DNA from: DAOUTY01 sp964453665
GTDB lineage: Bacteria > Chloroflexota > Dehalococcoidia > SZUA-161
DNA length: 52,106 bases
Reading direction: 5' to 3'
Assembly: GCA_964453665.1 (NCBI GenBank)
Contig: CAYVQT010000016.1
Coordinates: 1 to 52,106, forward strand
The position numbers were made by a program, and so were the translations under genes. The notes under the pieces were generated by a model that saw nothing but the letters and a program-made list of their open reading frames with translations, did no database searches and was not told the DNA's origin. Positions 34,775 through 43,076 of this stretch are shown here, piece by piece. The first letter of the stretch is position 1, and each line of letters opens with the position of its first letter.

Positions 34775-35359
34775 TCAGCCGCTTTGCAACGCAGCGGAGT
34801 AGAGACAAGTATAGAGCGCACCTTCCGGGGTCAGCGTGCTTCTCATGAGGTTGATAGAATCAACCTGGAACGTCGCTGCGGAAGCCACCTTCAACGAAGC
34901 AACAGCCTGCCCCAGGCTGCGTCTTTCATCGGATGACGCCCTCTCCCGGACCCTTCCCAGGGTCAGGTGGGGGGGAAAGGAACGTCTTTCCCGCGGGAAT
35001 CCGATAGGAACGAGAGCGCTCTCGATATTCCCCTGCAGTGCAGACAGAGCAGCGGTTTCACCTGCAAGTCCCACCCATACTACCCGGGGAGCGCGGAGAT
35101 TGGGGAATACGCCCGGCTCACCGAGTTCCAGTCGAAAACGTGTGCTTACTCCCACGGCTTCAGAGATCGCCCCGGTCAGCTCCGGTATTGTTCCTTCTGC
35201 GATGTTGCCCAGAAACTTCAGAGTGAGATGGACGCTACCAGGATCGACCCACTTAACAGGAGCATGTTCACTTCGCTTGATATCGTCCTGCAACTGAGAC
35301 AGGGCAGACTTGACGGAGCCAGGCAACTCGATAGCTATAAAAGCGCGTATGGATTCCAT
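34775..35359 (-). CDS. thpR: RNA 2',3'-cyclic phosphodiesterase (2H phosphoesterase, ThpR/LigT)
   Basis: This 194-residue protein has the N-terminus SIRAFIAIELPGSVKSAL and the two HxTx motifs of the 2H superfamily: HLTLKFLG near residue 44 and HLTLGRVRE near residue 130. Members open 2',3'-cyclic phosphates to 2'-phosphates in RNA. Its length is normal. It lies 9 bases downstream of the amidohydrolase gene, suggesting an operon, though with no obvious shared pathway. Confidence 0.9.
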   Translation of the reverse strand: MESIRAFIAIELPGSVKSALSQLQDDIKRSEHAPVKWVDPGSVHLTLKFLGNIAEGTIPELTGAISEAVGVSTRFRLELGEPGVFPNLRAPRVVWVGLAGETAALSALQGNIESALVPIGFPRERRSFPPHLTLGRVRERASSDERRSLGQAVASLKVASAATFQVDSINLMRSTLTPEGALYTCLYSAALQSG

Positions 35360-35368
35360 GATTATTTA

Positions 35369-36211
35369 TCAGGTCAGGCCCAGGACCCTTTGCGCATTTC
35401 CTCCAAGGATCATGCTTTTAACGTCCCCGGTAAGATCAAGGGAATGAATTGCTTTTACGATCCTGCTTTGCCTGATGAGAGGGTAGTCACTACCGAAAAG
35501 GATTTTGTCCGCTCCCAGAATTTCTGCCACATGTCCGAATATGTTGTCCCGGTAAAGGAAAGGCGTAGCGGCAGTATCGACATAGACATTGGATAGAGCT
35601 TTGGCGACCTCCGGCATCAGGGCGTAAAAAGGCAAACCTCCTCCCCAATGGGCACACACTATAACCAGGTCAGGGTAACTCTGTATGAAGCGGTATAGAA
35701 TATCGGGCGTTATAGTGCCTTTACCGGCGTAGTGGTGGCCTACCGGCTCAGAGGAATGCGTAAGGAAAACCAGACGGTGCTCTATCGCCATTTCAGCTAT
35801 AGGCGCCATAGCAGCTTCATCAGCAAGATCGAATCCCTGTGTATCACATCTCAGCTCGCCGATGCCCTTGACCCCACCTCGTACGCAGCGTTCAAGTTCA
35901 ACCAGTGCTTTCTCGCCGGCGAATGGTTGAACGGCACAAAAGCCCACCAGTCTATCGGGATACCGGGCGACCGACTCCATTATATAGTCGTTCGTTTCGT
36001 AGCAGAGTTCATGGCTCGACCACCCAATATTAAGCACCACTGATATGTCTATACCTTCCTCGTCCATGTTAGCTACCAGATCACCGGCGGTGGCGAGCTT
36101 CGCTTTCGGGTCGGCATAAAGGATATCGAAGCAGGGATCACGACCCAGATAGGAATCACGATCCTCAATCATGCCCGGAGGAAAGACGTGAGTATGAAAA
36201 TCTATTATCAT
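35369..36211 (-). CDS. Amidohydrolase family 2 (TIM-barrel metal-dependent hydrolase)
   Basis: This 280-residue protein starts MIIDFHTHVFPPG with the metal-binding HxH, has VFLTHSSEPVGHHY and VIVCAHWGGGLPF with further His ligands, and FGSDYPLIRQ with the catalytic Asp. This is the amidohydrolase-related family of uroporphyrinogen-like and 2-amino-3-carboxymuconate semialdehyde decarboxylases (ACMSD-like). Members are hydrolases or non-oxidative decarboxylases. An aromatic-acid decarboxylase role would fit the catabolic theme but cannot be shown here. Confidence 0.85.
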   Translation of the reverse strand: MIIDFHTHVFPPGMIEDRDSYLGRDPCFDILYADPKAKLATAGDLVANMDEEGIDISVVLNIGWSSHELCYETNDYIMESVARYPDRLVGFCAVQPFAGEKALVELERCVRGGVKGIGELRCDTQGFDLADEAAMAPIAEMAIEHRLVFLTHSSEPVGHHYAGKGTITPDILYRFIQSYPDLVIVCAHWGGGLPFYALMPEVAKALSNVYVDTAATPFLYRDNIFGHVAEILGADKILFGSDYPLIRQSRIVKAIHSLDLTGDVKSMILGGNAQRVLGLT

Positions 36212-36265
36212 TGCGAGATTATCAGGACTTTGATGGCAGCCTTACAGCCCGATTATAACAAGGTG

Positions 36266-36294
36266 TAGACTACGGGACAAGGATAATGTATAAT
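36266..36294 (+). promoter_or_regulatory. Possible promoter of the transketolase genes
   Basis: TATAAT at 36289-36294 is perfect; the -35 region (around 36266-36271) is weak. The predicted start near 36301 leaves just room for the GGAGG site at 36304-36308. Confidence 0.45.
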
Positions 36295-36313
36295 TGCGTT
36301 GTTGGAGGCCAAG

Positions 36314-37252
36314 ATGTCCCCATCCGGTCGAGGGGCAAGAAGAAAGCGCACTAGTCCTGAAGCCTCGGCAGGTAATTCCGCCGAGGCTGTTAACTTATTG
36401 CAGGCAAATCCATCGTTGGCCCCGTCGTTATCCTTGAAAGAAATGACGTCGATGGCGAAGAAGCTGCGGCGGCATATCGTCAAAATGATTGGCAAGGCGG
36501 GCAGTGGCCATCCAGGCGGCTCGCTTTCCGCTGTTGAGAGCGTCACCGCCCTTTATTTCAGCGTCCTGCGGCATAACCCATCCAACCCGCGCTGGGAAGA
36601 TCGCGACAGATTTATCCTCAGTAAAGGTCATGCTGCTCCTCTGCTATATTCAGTGCTTGCCGAGAGCGGATACCTCAGTGTAGATGAATTACCCACACTC
36701 AGAGCTACAGGCAGTTGCCTCCAGGGCCATTGCGATGTGACCTCCACGCCCGGGGTAGAGATGTCTTCAGGTTCGCTTGGCCAGGGACTTTCCTTTGGCG
36801 TTGGTGTGGCAATAGCCGGGCGCCTTGACGGACGAGACTATCGAGTATATGTACTTTTAGGCGACGGGGAATGCGATGAAGGACAGGTATGGGAAGCTGC
36901 CATGGCGGCAGCCCATTTCAGACCCGGTAATACCGCGCTCGATAACCTTGTCGCTATTATCGACCATAACAAGCTGCAGATCGATGGCTGGAACTACGAG
37001 GTGATGAATATTGAGCCTCTTGCTGAGAAATGGAGGGCTTTCGGCTGGCATACCATTGAAGTTGACGGGCACGATTTCTCCCAACTAATCTCGGCTTTTA
37101 ATGAAGCAAAGAAAGTCAAGGGGAAGCCTACTGTTATCATCGCTAATACTACTAAAGGTAAGGATGTCAGCTTTATGGAGAACAATGTTGATTTTCACGG
37201 CAAGGCTCCGACTGCTGACGAGTTGGAAAGGGCACTTGAGGACTTGAAATAG
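36314..37252 (+). CDS. Transketolase, N-terminal (TPP-binding) subunit
   Basis: This subunit has 312 residues from ATG 36314, with GGAGG five bases upstream; a TTG at 36299 is less likely because it precedes that site. It has GKAGSGHPGGSLSAVE, SKGHAAPLLYSVLAE, the LGQGLSFGVGVA segment and the TPP motif LGDGECDEGQVWEAAM through IIDHNKLQ. It lacks the transketolase middle and C-terminal domains, which the next gene encodes. Split transketolases are common in archaea, Firmicutes and Dehalococcoidia. About 40 N-terminal residues are Ser/Ala-rich and not conserved. It works in the non-oxidative pentose phosphate pathway. Confidence 0.92.
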   Translation: MSPSGRGARRKRTSPEASAGNSAEAVNLLQANPSLAPSLSLKEMTSMAKKLRRHIVKMIGKAGSGHPGGSLSAVESVTALYFSVLRHNPSNPRWEDRDRFILSKGHAAPLLYSVLAESGYLSVDELPTLRATGSCLQGHCDVTSTPGVEMSSGSLGQGLSFGVGVAIAGRLDGRDYRVYVLLGDGECDEGQVWEAAMAAAHFRPGNTALDNLVAIIDHNKLQIDGWNYEVMNIEPLAEKWRAFGWHTIEVDGHDFSQLISAFNEAKKVKGKPTVIIANTTKGKDVSFMENNVDFHGKAPTADELERALEDLK

Positions 37253-37254
37253 CT

Positions 37255-38199
37255 ATGGAGCAGAGCATCAGGGAAAGCTATGGTAAAACCCTTGTCGAAT
37301 TGGGCAGGCAGGACTCAAATATCGTTGTTCTCGATGCCGATCTCGCCAAGTCAACAATGACTATTATGTTCGCCAGGGAATTCCCGGGGCGTTTTTTCGA
37401 CTGCGGAATTGCCGAGCAGAATATGATAGGCATCGCTGCTGGTCTTGCTGCGTCAGGTAAAACAGTGTTTGCCAGCACTTTTGCCGTATTTGCCCCGGGT
37501 CGCTGTTTCGACCAGATTCGAATGAGCATAGCCCAGCCCGGTCTAAACGTCAAGCTGGTCACCACACACGGTGGTATAACCGTTGGTGAGGACGGCACAT
37601 CCCACCAGTCTATCGAGGACCTGGCGTTAGTCTGCTCTTTTCCCGGTTTTAAAGTGATTGTCCCCGCCGATGCTGCGGAGGCAGCCCAGGCGGTAAGGCT
37701 GGCAGCCCAAACTCACGGCCCGTTTTATATCAGGCTCACACGGCCAAAAACACCACCGGTCTATCCACCCGGCTATAAGTTCAAACTGGGCAAGTCAGCG
37801 ACCTTAAGGAATGGAAATGACATCACTATTATCGGCATGGGGCTTATGGTAGATGTCGCTCTCAAAGCGGCAAAAGCACTTTCTAAGGATGGAATCGAGT
37901 GCCGTGTGCTCAGCATGTCAACCCTGAAACCTCTGGATAAGGATGCTGTACTGAAAGCCGCGCGTGAGACAGGAGCTATCGTCACGGTGGAGGAACACCT
38001 TAGACATGGAGGACTGGGCAGCGCTGTGGCTCAAATCCTGGCCGAGCATCAGCCGGTTCCGATGTCCATCATCGCTATCAATGACACATACTCCAAGTCA
38101 GGCAAATCAGATGAACTCCTGCGAAAACAGGGACTCACAGCAGACAATGTAGAGAGCGTAGCCCGCTCTCTACTCCAAAAAAAGCAACGTAGTAACTAG
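37255..38199 (+). CDS. Transketolase, C-terminal (pyrimidine-binding) subunit
   Basis: This 314-residue protein starts two bases after the stop of its partner, showing coupling. It has LGRQDSNIVVLDADLAKST, FDCGIAEQNMIGIAAGLA with the Glu that activates TPP, the TTHGGITVGEDGTSHQ loop, and a C-terminal domain (IIGMGLMVDVALKAAKAL). It completes the transketolase together with the upstream subunit. Its TAG stop lies within CTAG and overlaps the stop of the convergent small acidic protein gene. Confidence 0.92.
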   Translation: MEQSIRESYGKTLVELGRQDSNIVVLDADLAKSTMTIMFAREFPGRFFDCGIAEQNMIGIAAGLAASGKTVFASTFAVFAPGRCFDQIRMSIAQPGLNVKLVTTHGGITVGEDGTSHQSIEDLALVCSFPGFKVIVPADAAEAAQAVRLAAQTHGPFYIRLTRPKTPPVYPPGYKFKLGKSATLRNGNDITIIGMGLMVDVALKAAKALSKDGIECRVLSMSTLKPLDKDAVLKAARETGAIVTVEEHLRHGGLGSAVAQILAEHQPVPMSIIAINDTYSKSGKSDELLRKQGLTADNVESVARSLLQKKQRSN

Positions 38200-38513
38200 T
38201 CTTCCTCCTCCTCATCTTCTTCGTCCTCGAAATCCTCATCACTGAACTCGCGAACCTCTCGTCCCTGATACACCGTCACGATAAAGTCATCTCTGGCAAC
38301 ATCTGCCGACATCACTAACTCTTCGTCTATATGATGGTAGATAAGTTCTTGAATTTCATCTTCAGTCAACTTATCGCTGACGCACAGAGTGGCATATACT
38401 ATCGAGGGGGTGAAGTGAAGGTCTACCCTCCCCACCCGCTCATCACCGGCAACAACAAGGTAAGCCTCCGAATAAGGTGTACGGCACTCTCTTTCAAACG
38501 TGTATTCTGCCAT
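38196..38513 (-). CDS. Small protein with a highly acidic C-terminus
   Basis: This protein has 105 residues from the second of two adjacent ATGs (38513), which has better spacing from GGAGG. The body (AEYTFERECRTPYSEAYLVV, then VGRVDLHFTP, DKLTEDEIQELIYHHIDEEL) looks like a folded alpha/beta domain. The last 18 or so residues are almost all Asp and Glu. I do not recognise the family. It lies just upstream of proA on the same strand order (proB, proA and this gene read right to left as proB-proA-this gene), 36 bases past proA, so it may be the last gene of that operon. An acidic tail suggests binding to a basic protein or mimicry of nucleic acid. Confidence 0.7.
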   Translation of the reverse strand: MAEYTFERECRTPYSEAYLVVAGDERVGRVDLHFTPSIVYATLCVSDKLTEDEIQELIYHHIDEELVMSADVARDDFIVTVYQGREVREFSDEDFEDEEDEEEED

Positions 38514-38549
38514 CATAGTCCTCCCTTTCTACATATAATAATCTTTTCA

Positions 38550-39824
38550 CTAGGGGCGAACCTGTCCATTGCCCAGGACTATCCATTTATAAGTAGTTAG
38601 CTCCTTAAGTCCCAGAGGTCCTCGGGCATGAAGCTTCTGGGTACTGATACCTACCTCTGCTCCTAATCCAAACTGACCGCCATCCGTGAAGCGAGTACTG
38701 GCATTTGCATAGACACAGGCAGCATCAACCTCGTTCAGAAACCTCATTGCCGCTGTATAGTCCTCAGTTACAATGGCTTCCGAATGCCCCGAACCGTAGC
38801 GATCAATATGTTCCACCGCCTCGTCTAAAGAATCAACTACTTTAATGGCGGCAACCAGCGCCAGGAATTCTTTCCCCCAGTCCTGAGCGTCAGCGGCCAC
38901 GATTTTAATCGATGGTAAATCTCGTATAATCGCAAGTGCCCGCTGATCACAATGCACCTCTACACCCGCCTTGCCCCATTCAGTCGCAATCCGGGGCAGA
39001 TAGCTCTGTGCCGCATCTGCATGTACTAAGAGAGTGTCGAGGGCATTGCAAACTGTAGGGCGCTGCACCTTGGCATTGTAGGCAATGGCTACCGCCTTAT
39101 CGAGATCAGCATTACGGTCAACATAGGTGTGGCAGACACCAATACCGCCGGTAACAACAGGCATGGCAGCGTTTTGTGCAATATAGCCGATTAACTCCGC
39201 GCCACCACGTGGTATGATCAGATCGATCAAGCCTCTCATCTTCAGCATTTCCCCTACCAGGGAATGGTCCGTGGACTCGATAAACTGCACGGCTCCTTCG
39301 GGAACACCGGCCCGGTATGCGGCGTTTTGTACGACCTCTGCCAGTGCCAGGTTGGAGTGTATTGCCTCCTTGCCGCCACGGAGTATGACGGCATTGCCCG
39401 ACTTAAGGCAAAGGACGGAGATGTCGACAGTGACGTTAGGACGGCTCTCATATATAGCCCCGATTACTCCCAGAGGCACGCGGCGTTTGCCAGCCTGAAG
39501 GCCATTGGGGAGGGTACGCATTTCGAACGTCTCTCCAACAGGGTCAGGAAGAGCGGCAACAACACGTACATCCGATGAGATCGCCCGGACTCTATCCGAG
39601 GTCAATAGAAGCCGGTCGAGCATGGCCGCACCCATTCCTGCCTTCTCACCCTCTGAGTAATCTACCCGGTTGGCAGCCAGAATATCCTTCTCATTGGCTA
39701 TCAGTTCATCGGCTATAGAGAACAGTGCCTTGTTCTTAATATCTGTGGCGAGATATGCAAGCTTTTTCGAGGCGGCTTTGGCCGCCTTAGTTTTCATTTC
39801 AATTTCATTCTTAACAGGATTCAT
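38550..39824 (-). CDS. proA: Gamma-glutamyl phosphate reductase
   Basis: This 424-residue aldehyde-dehydrogenase-fold enzyme makes glutamate-5-semialdehyde from gamma-glutamyl phosphate with NADPH, the second step of proline synthesis. The catalytic Cys is in QRPTVCNALDTLLVH. LGVIGAIYESRPNVTVD and GGAELIGYIAQNA are family segments, as is the C-terminal GPLGLKELTTYKWIV. It lies 18 bases downstream of proB and is co-transcribed with it. Its length is normal. Confidence 0.95.
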   Translation of the reverse strand: MNPVKNEIEMKTKAAKAASKKLAYLATDIKNKALFSIADELIANEKDILAANRVDYSEGEKAGMGAAMLDRLLLTSDRVRAISSDVRVVAALPDPVGETFEMRTLPNGLQAGKRRVPLGVIGAIYESRPNVTVDISVLCLKSGNAVILRGGKEAIHSNLALAEVVQNAAYRAGVPEGAVQFIESTDHSLVGEMLKMRGLIDLIIPRGGAELIGYIAQNAAMPVVTGGIGVCHTYVDRNADLDKAVAIAYNAKVQRPTVCNALDTLLVHADAAQSYLPRIATEWGKAGVEVHCDQRALAIIRDLPSIKIVAADAQDWGKEFLALVAAIKVVDSLDEAVEHIDRYGSGHSEAIVTEDYTAAMRFLNEVDAACVYANASTRFTDGGQFGLGAEVGISTQKLHARGPLGLKELTTYKWIVLGNGQVRP

Positions 39825-39842
39825 TTCCCGCCCCCTTCTGTA

Positions 39843-40955
39843 TTACAGCAGAACAAGATTATCGCGGTGCACTACCTCTGTTCCGTATTCATGGCCCAGC
39901 AGCTCCATAATTTTGGCGGAATGAGCCCCTTTTATTGTGGCGATGTCATTTGAGCTGTAGTTAGAGATGCCACAAGCAATTTTCTTATCGTTTTCATTGT
40001 CGAAGATGTTTACTACATCCCCTCGTTCAAATTTGCCGTCGGTTTCGGCGATTCCTGCGGCCAGCAGACTCCTGTTCTCCTGCTGGAGCGCCATTGCCGC
40101 ACCGGGATCGACGAAAAGCTTGCCTTTGGTAATCTGGCTAAGAAGCCAACGCTTGCGACTCTCAAGTTTGGACGTGGTCGGCTTAAAATAGGTGCCAATT
40201 GATTCGCCATCGACTAACTTTACGATAACTTCAGGCTCTCGGCCGTTAGCGATGACCACGGCTACTCCAGAGGTGGTGGCCAGTTTAGCTGCCTCGATTT
40301 TGGTCAGCATACCACCGGTCCCTCTAGTGCTGGAGCTTACTCCGGCCAGCCTCTCTATAGATGCATCAATCCTATCAACCTGTTTAATAAGCCTAGCGCC
40401 GGGTCTTTCATTAGGGTCAGCGTCGTAAAGGCCATCGGTATCGGTAAGCAGCACTAAAAGGTCGGCATCGGTCAAACTGGCCACCATGGCAGACAGGCTG
40501 TCATTATCCCCGAATTTAGCTTCCTGGATTTCGTCGACAGCGACTACATCATTTTCATTGACGATGGGAATAACGCGGAGTTCCAGAAGCGCCAGTAGAG
40601 TGTTACGCGCGTTGAGGTAGCTAAGGCGGTTGGATAGGTCCGTTCTTGTTAGCAAGGTCTGAGCTATAGTGATAACGTGCCAGCCGAACAGCTGGTCATA
40701 AGCATCCATAAGGCGGCTCTGCCCAACTGCTGCCAGCACCTGTTTGAAGGGGATGTCCTTGCGCTCTTTGATAGGCCCCAGGCGTTGCCTGCCAGCAGCG
40801 ATCGCCCCCGACGATACGATGATCAACTCCAGCCCCTGTTTGTGCAGCCTTGACATCTGCCCAACCAAGGAAGACATTATCTCAAGATTAAGGCGCTCAC
40901 TTCCCCCGGTGAGCAGATTAGTGCCCAATTTGATTAGAACGCGATGATAAGTCAT
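39843..40955 (-). CDS. proB: Glutamate 5-kinase
   Basis: This 370-residue enzyme phosphorylates glutamate to gamma-glutamyl phosphate. It has the amino acid kinase domain (VLIKLGTNLLTGG, then IIVSSGAIAAGRQRLG, IPIVNENDVVAVDE and GTGGMLTKIEAAKLAT) and a C-terminal PUA domain from about residue 275 (KGKLFVDPGAAMAL). Its length is typical of the PUA-bearing form. An extended -10 promoter is seen just upstream, leaving a very short leader. Confidence 0.95.
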   Translation of the reverse strand: MTYHRVLIKLGTNLLTGGSERLNLEIMSSLVGQMSRLHKQGLELIIVSSGAIAAGRQRLGPIKERKDIPFKQVLAAVGQSRLMDAYDQLFGWHVITIAQTLLTRTDLSNRLSYLNARNTLLALLELRVIPIVNENDVVAVDEIQEAKFGDNDSLSAMVASLTDADLLVLLTDTDGLYDADPNERPGARLIKQVDRIDASIERLAGVSSSTRGTGGMLTKIEAAKLATTSGVAVVIANGREPEVIVKLVDGESIGTYFKPTTSKLESRKRWLLSQITKGKLFVDPGAAMALQQENRSLLAAGIAETDGKFERGDVVNIFDNENDKKIACGISNYSSNDIATIKGAHSAKIMELLGHEYGTEVVHRDNLVLL

Positions 40956-40970
40956 AGTAGCTCGTTCTCA

Positions 40971-40999
40971 ATTATAGCAACGAGTTTGCAGTGGAACAA
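40971..40999 (-). promoter_or_regulatory. Promoter of proBA
   Basis: On the minus strand TTGTTC (40999-40994) and a perfect TATAAT (40976-40971) are spaced by 17 bases, with TGC before the -10 (extended -10). The predicted start is only about 9 bases from the proB ATG, so the mRNA is nearly leaderless. Confidence 0.55.
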
Positions 41000-41030
41000 C
41001 AACAACGGAGATTGATTCGCCAGAGGGAGA

Positions 41031-42293
41031 CTAGAAATCCTTTTGAAGTGTAGCGAGGAACTCAGCGTTCGTAGATGTTTTGGCCAACCTCTCCATGATC
41101 TTCTCCGTAGCCTCAGTGGGATTCATAGAGTTAGCGTTTAGCAGGCTTGACATCCGGCGTACCACCCATACCTGCCTTAGAGTATTCTCGTCAAGAAGTA
41201 ACTCCTCCTGCCTAGTGCCGCTACGCTGGATGTCTATGGCAGGGAAAATCCTACGCTCAGAGAGTTTGCGGTCAAGATGGAGTTCCATGTTACCGGTACC
41301 TTTGAACTCCTCGTAGATAACCTCATCCATCCTGCTTCCGGTGTCAACCAGGCAGGTAGCGATGACAGTCAAGCTTCCACCCTCTTCCATGTTTCTGGCC
41401 GAGCCGAAGAACCTCTTTGGTGAATACAAAGCAGCAGGGTCTACACCTCCCGAGAGAGTGCGTCCACTTGAGGGCATCTCCAGATTATAGGCACGAGTGA
41501 GTCTAGTAATGCTATCGAGCAGAATCACCACGTCAGCTCCAAATTCCACCAGCCTCTTGGCACGTTCCAGCGCCACCTCGGCTACCCTGGTATGCTCTTC
41601 GACTGGCTCATCAAAAGTAGAGGCTACTACTTCAGCCTCAACTGACTTTTTCCAGTCGGTTACCTCTTCGGGGCGCTCTCCAATGAGACATACCATGAGG
41701 TGGATGTCATCGTAATTGGTTATAATGCCGTTAGCAATGTGCTTCAGCAGCACCGTTTTGCCAGCCTTGGGTGGTGATACGATTAAACCTCGCTGGCCAC
41801 GGCCTATGGGGGATATCAGGTTAATCAATCTGGTTGACAAATTTTTAGAGGTGGTCTCCAGGTTAATCAGCCTATTGGGAAAAATCGGCGTTTGTCTCTC
41901 GAAAGCAGGCCGGCTTTTAACTCCCTCCGGGTCGAGGTTGTTGACCGTCTCAACACGAAGCAGGCTGTGATACTTCTCACCATCCTTAGGCAGTCTCACT
42001 TGCCCACTTACTGTATCTCCCGTGCGCAAGGAGAAGCGGCGAATCTGCGACTGTGAGACATAGATATCGTTTGAATCAGGGCGAAGGTCAGTCTGGCGCA
42101 AGAATCCGTAGCCATCGTTCATAATCTCCAGGACACCACCTCTGAATGTGTAGCCCTGCTGCTCGGCATTCGCCTGAAGCAACCGCAAAACGAGGTCTTC
42201 CTTTTTCATAGCGCTAACGCCTGTAACCCCGATTTCCTTTGCGTGGGCCAGTAGTTCTTCCCTGGTTTTGGTCTCAAGTTCAGTTATATTCAT
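41031..42293 (-). CDS. rho: Transcription termination factor Rho
   Basis: This 420-residue protein has an N-terminal Rho_N helix bundle (NITELETKTREELLAHAKEI), a cold-shock-like RNA-binding domain (GGVLEIMNDGYGFLR) and the ATPase domain with Walker A in SPPKAGKTVLLK, Walker B in VVILLDSITRLTRAYN, and the Q/R-loop segments near LHLDRKLSERRIFPAID. It terminates untranslated transcripts and is consistent with hairpins lacking T-runs in this window. GGAGTAGAGCT precedes the ATG. It stands between the proline genes and the transaldolase. Confidence 0.96.
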   Translation of the reverse strand: MNITELETKTREELLAHAKEIGVTGVSAMKKEDLVLRLLQANAEQQGYTFRGGVLEIMNDGYGFLRQTDLRPDSNDIYVSQSQIRRFSLRTGDTVSGQVRLPKDGEKYHSLLRVETVNNLDPEGVKSRPAFERQTPIFPNRLINLETTSKNLSTRLINLISPIGRGQRGLIVSPPKAGKTVLLKHIANGIITNYDDIHLMVCLIGERPEEVTDWKKSVEAEVVASTFDEPVEEHTRVAEVALERAKRLVEFGADVVILLDSITRLTRAYNLEMPSSGRTLSGGVDPAALYSPKRFFGSARNMEEGGSLTVIATCLVDTGSRMDEVIYEEFKGTGNMELHLDRKLSERRIFPAIDIQRSGTRQEELLLDENTLRQVWVVRRMSSLLNANSMNPTEATEKIMERLAKTSTNAEFLATLQKDF

Positions 42294-42368
42294 AGCTCTA
42301 CTCCGTGACTAGATTACGTAGTGTGTTCCGGAAAGATACAAAGGTGTTACTGTTCGTGGACTATGGCC

Positions 42369-43019
42369 TTATAACTTCTGGACGCTTTGCCAATCCTCTG
42401 CGAAGCGGGATATCCCGATATCAGTGAGCGGATGTTTGATCATCTGCATCAGCACACTATATGGCATGGTTGCAACATGTGCGCCCGCCTTGGCAGCCGC
42501 TATAACGTGTAACGGGTGGCGGATGCTGGCAGCAAGCACATAGGTAGGAAATTTATAGTGAGCAAACACCCCCACGATCTCGGCGACTAGCTGCATTCCA
42601 TCGTGACTAATATCATCAAGCCTGCCTACAAAAGGACTGATATAGGTCGCCCCTACGATTGTGCCCAGCAGTGCCTGATTAAGGGAAAAGCAAAGCGTTA
42701 AGTTAGTCTTTATTCCCTCTTTTGAAAGGACGGATATTGCTTCCAATCCGCTTGCTGACATCGGAATCTTAACTACCACATTGGGGGACCACGAGGAGAC
42801 CTCTTTTGCCTCCTCAATCATCGCCTTCGGTTCCAGGCTGAGTACTTCGGCGCTTATTGGCCCGTCGACTATGGCAGCGATCTCCTTAATAACCGCTTTC
42901 ATATCCGCCCGCTTCTCTTTGGCTACCAGGGAGGGATTGGTGGTAATTCCACTGATCACACCTAATTGGGCAGCTTTGCGGATTTCATCGATGTTAGCGG
43001 TATCCAGGAAGATACGCAT
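42369..43019 (-). CDS. Transaldolase / fructose-6-phosphate aldolase-like (small class)
   Basis: This 216-residue TIM-barrel enzyme begins MRIFLDTANIDEIRKAAQLG and has ISGITTNPSLVAKE, the Schiff-base Lys in VVVKIPMSASGLEAI and TLCFSLNQALLGTIVGATYIS. It is of the short TalC/FSA type. Together with the split transketolase it would run the non-oxidative pentose phosphate pathway. A GAGGAGATCGG site precedes the ATG. It lies 75 bases upstream of rho. Confidence 0.93.
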   Translation of the reverse strand: MRIFLDTANIDEIRKAAQLGVISGITTNPSLVAKEKRADMKAVIKEIAAIVDGPISAEVLSLEPKAMIEEAKEVSSWSPNVVVKIPMSASGLEAISVLSKEGIKTNLTLCFSLNQALLGTIVGATYISPFVGRLDDISHDGMQLVAEIVGVFAHYKFPTYVLAASIRHPLHVIAAAKAGAHVATMPYSVLMQMIKHPLTDIGISRFAEDWQSVQKL

Positions 43020-43076
43020 CCGATCTCCTCAAATATATCATATGTCGATTATTTTGTCTATAGGAAGCCAGGATAG

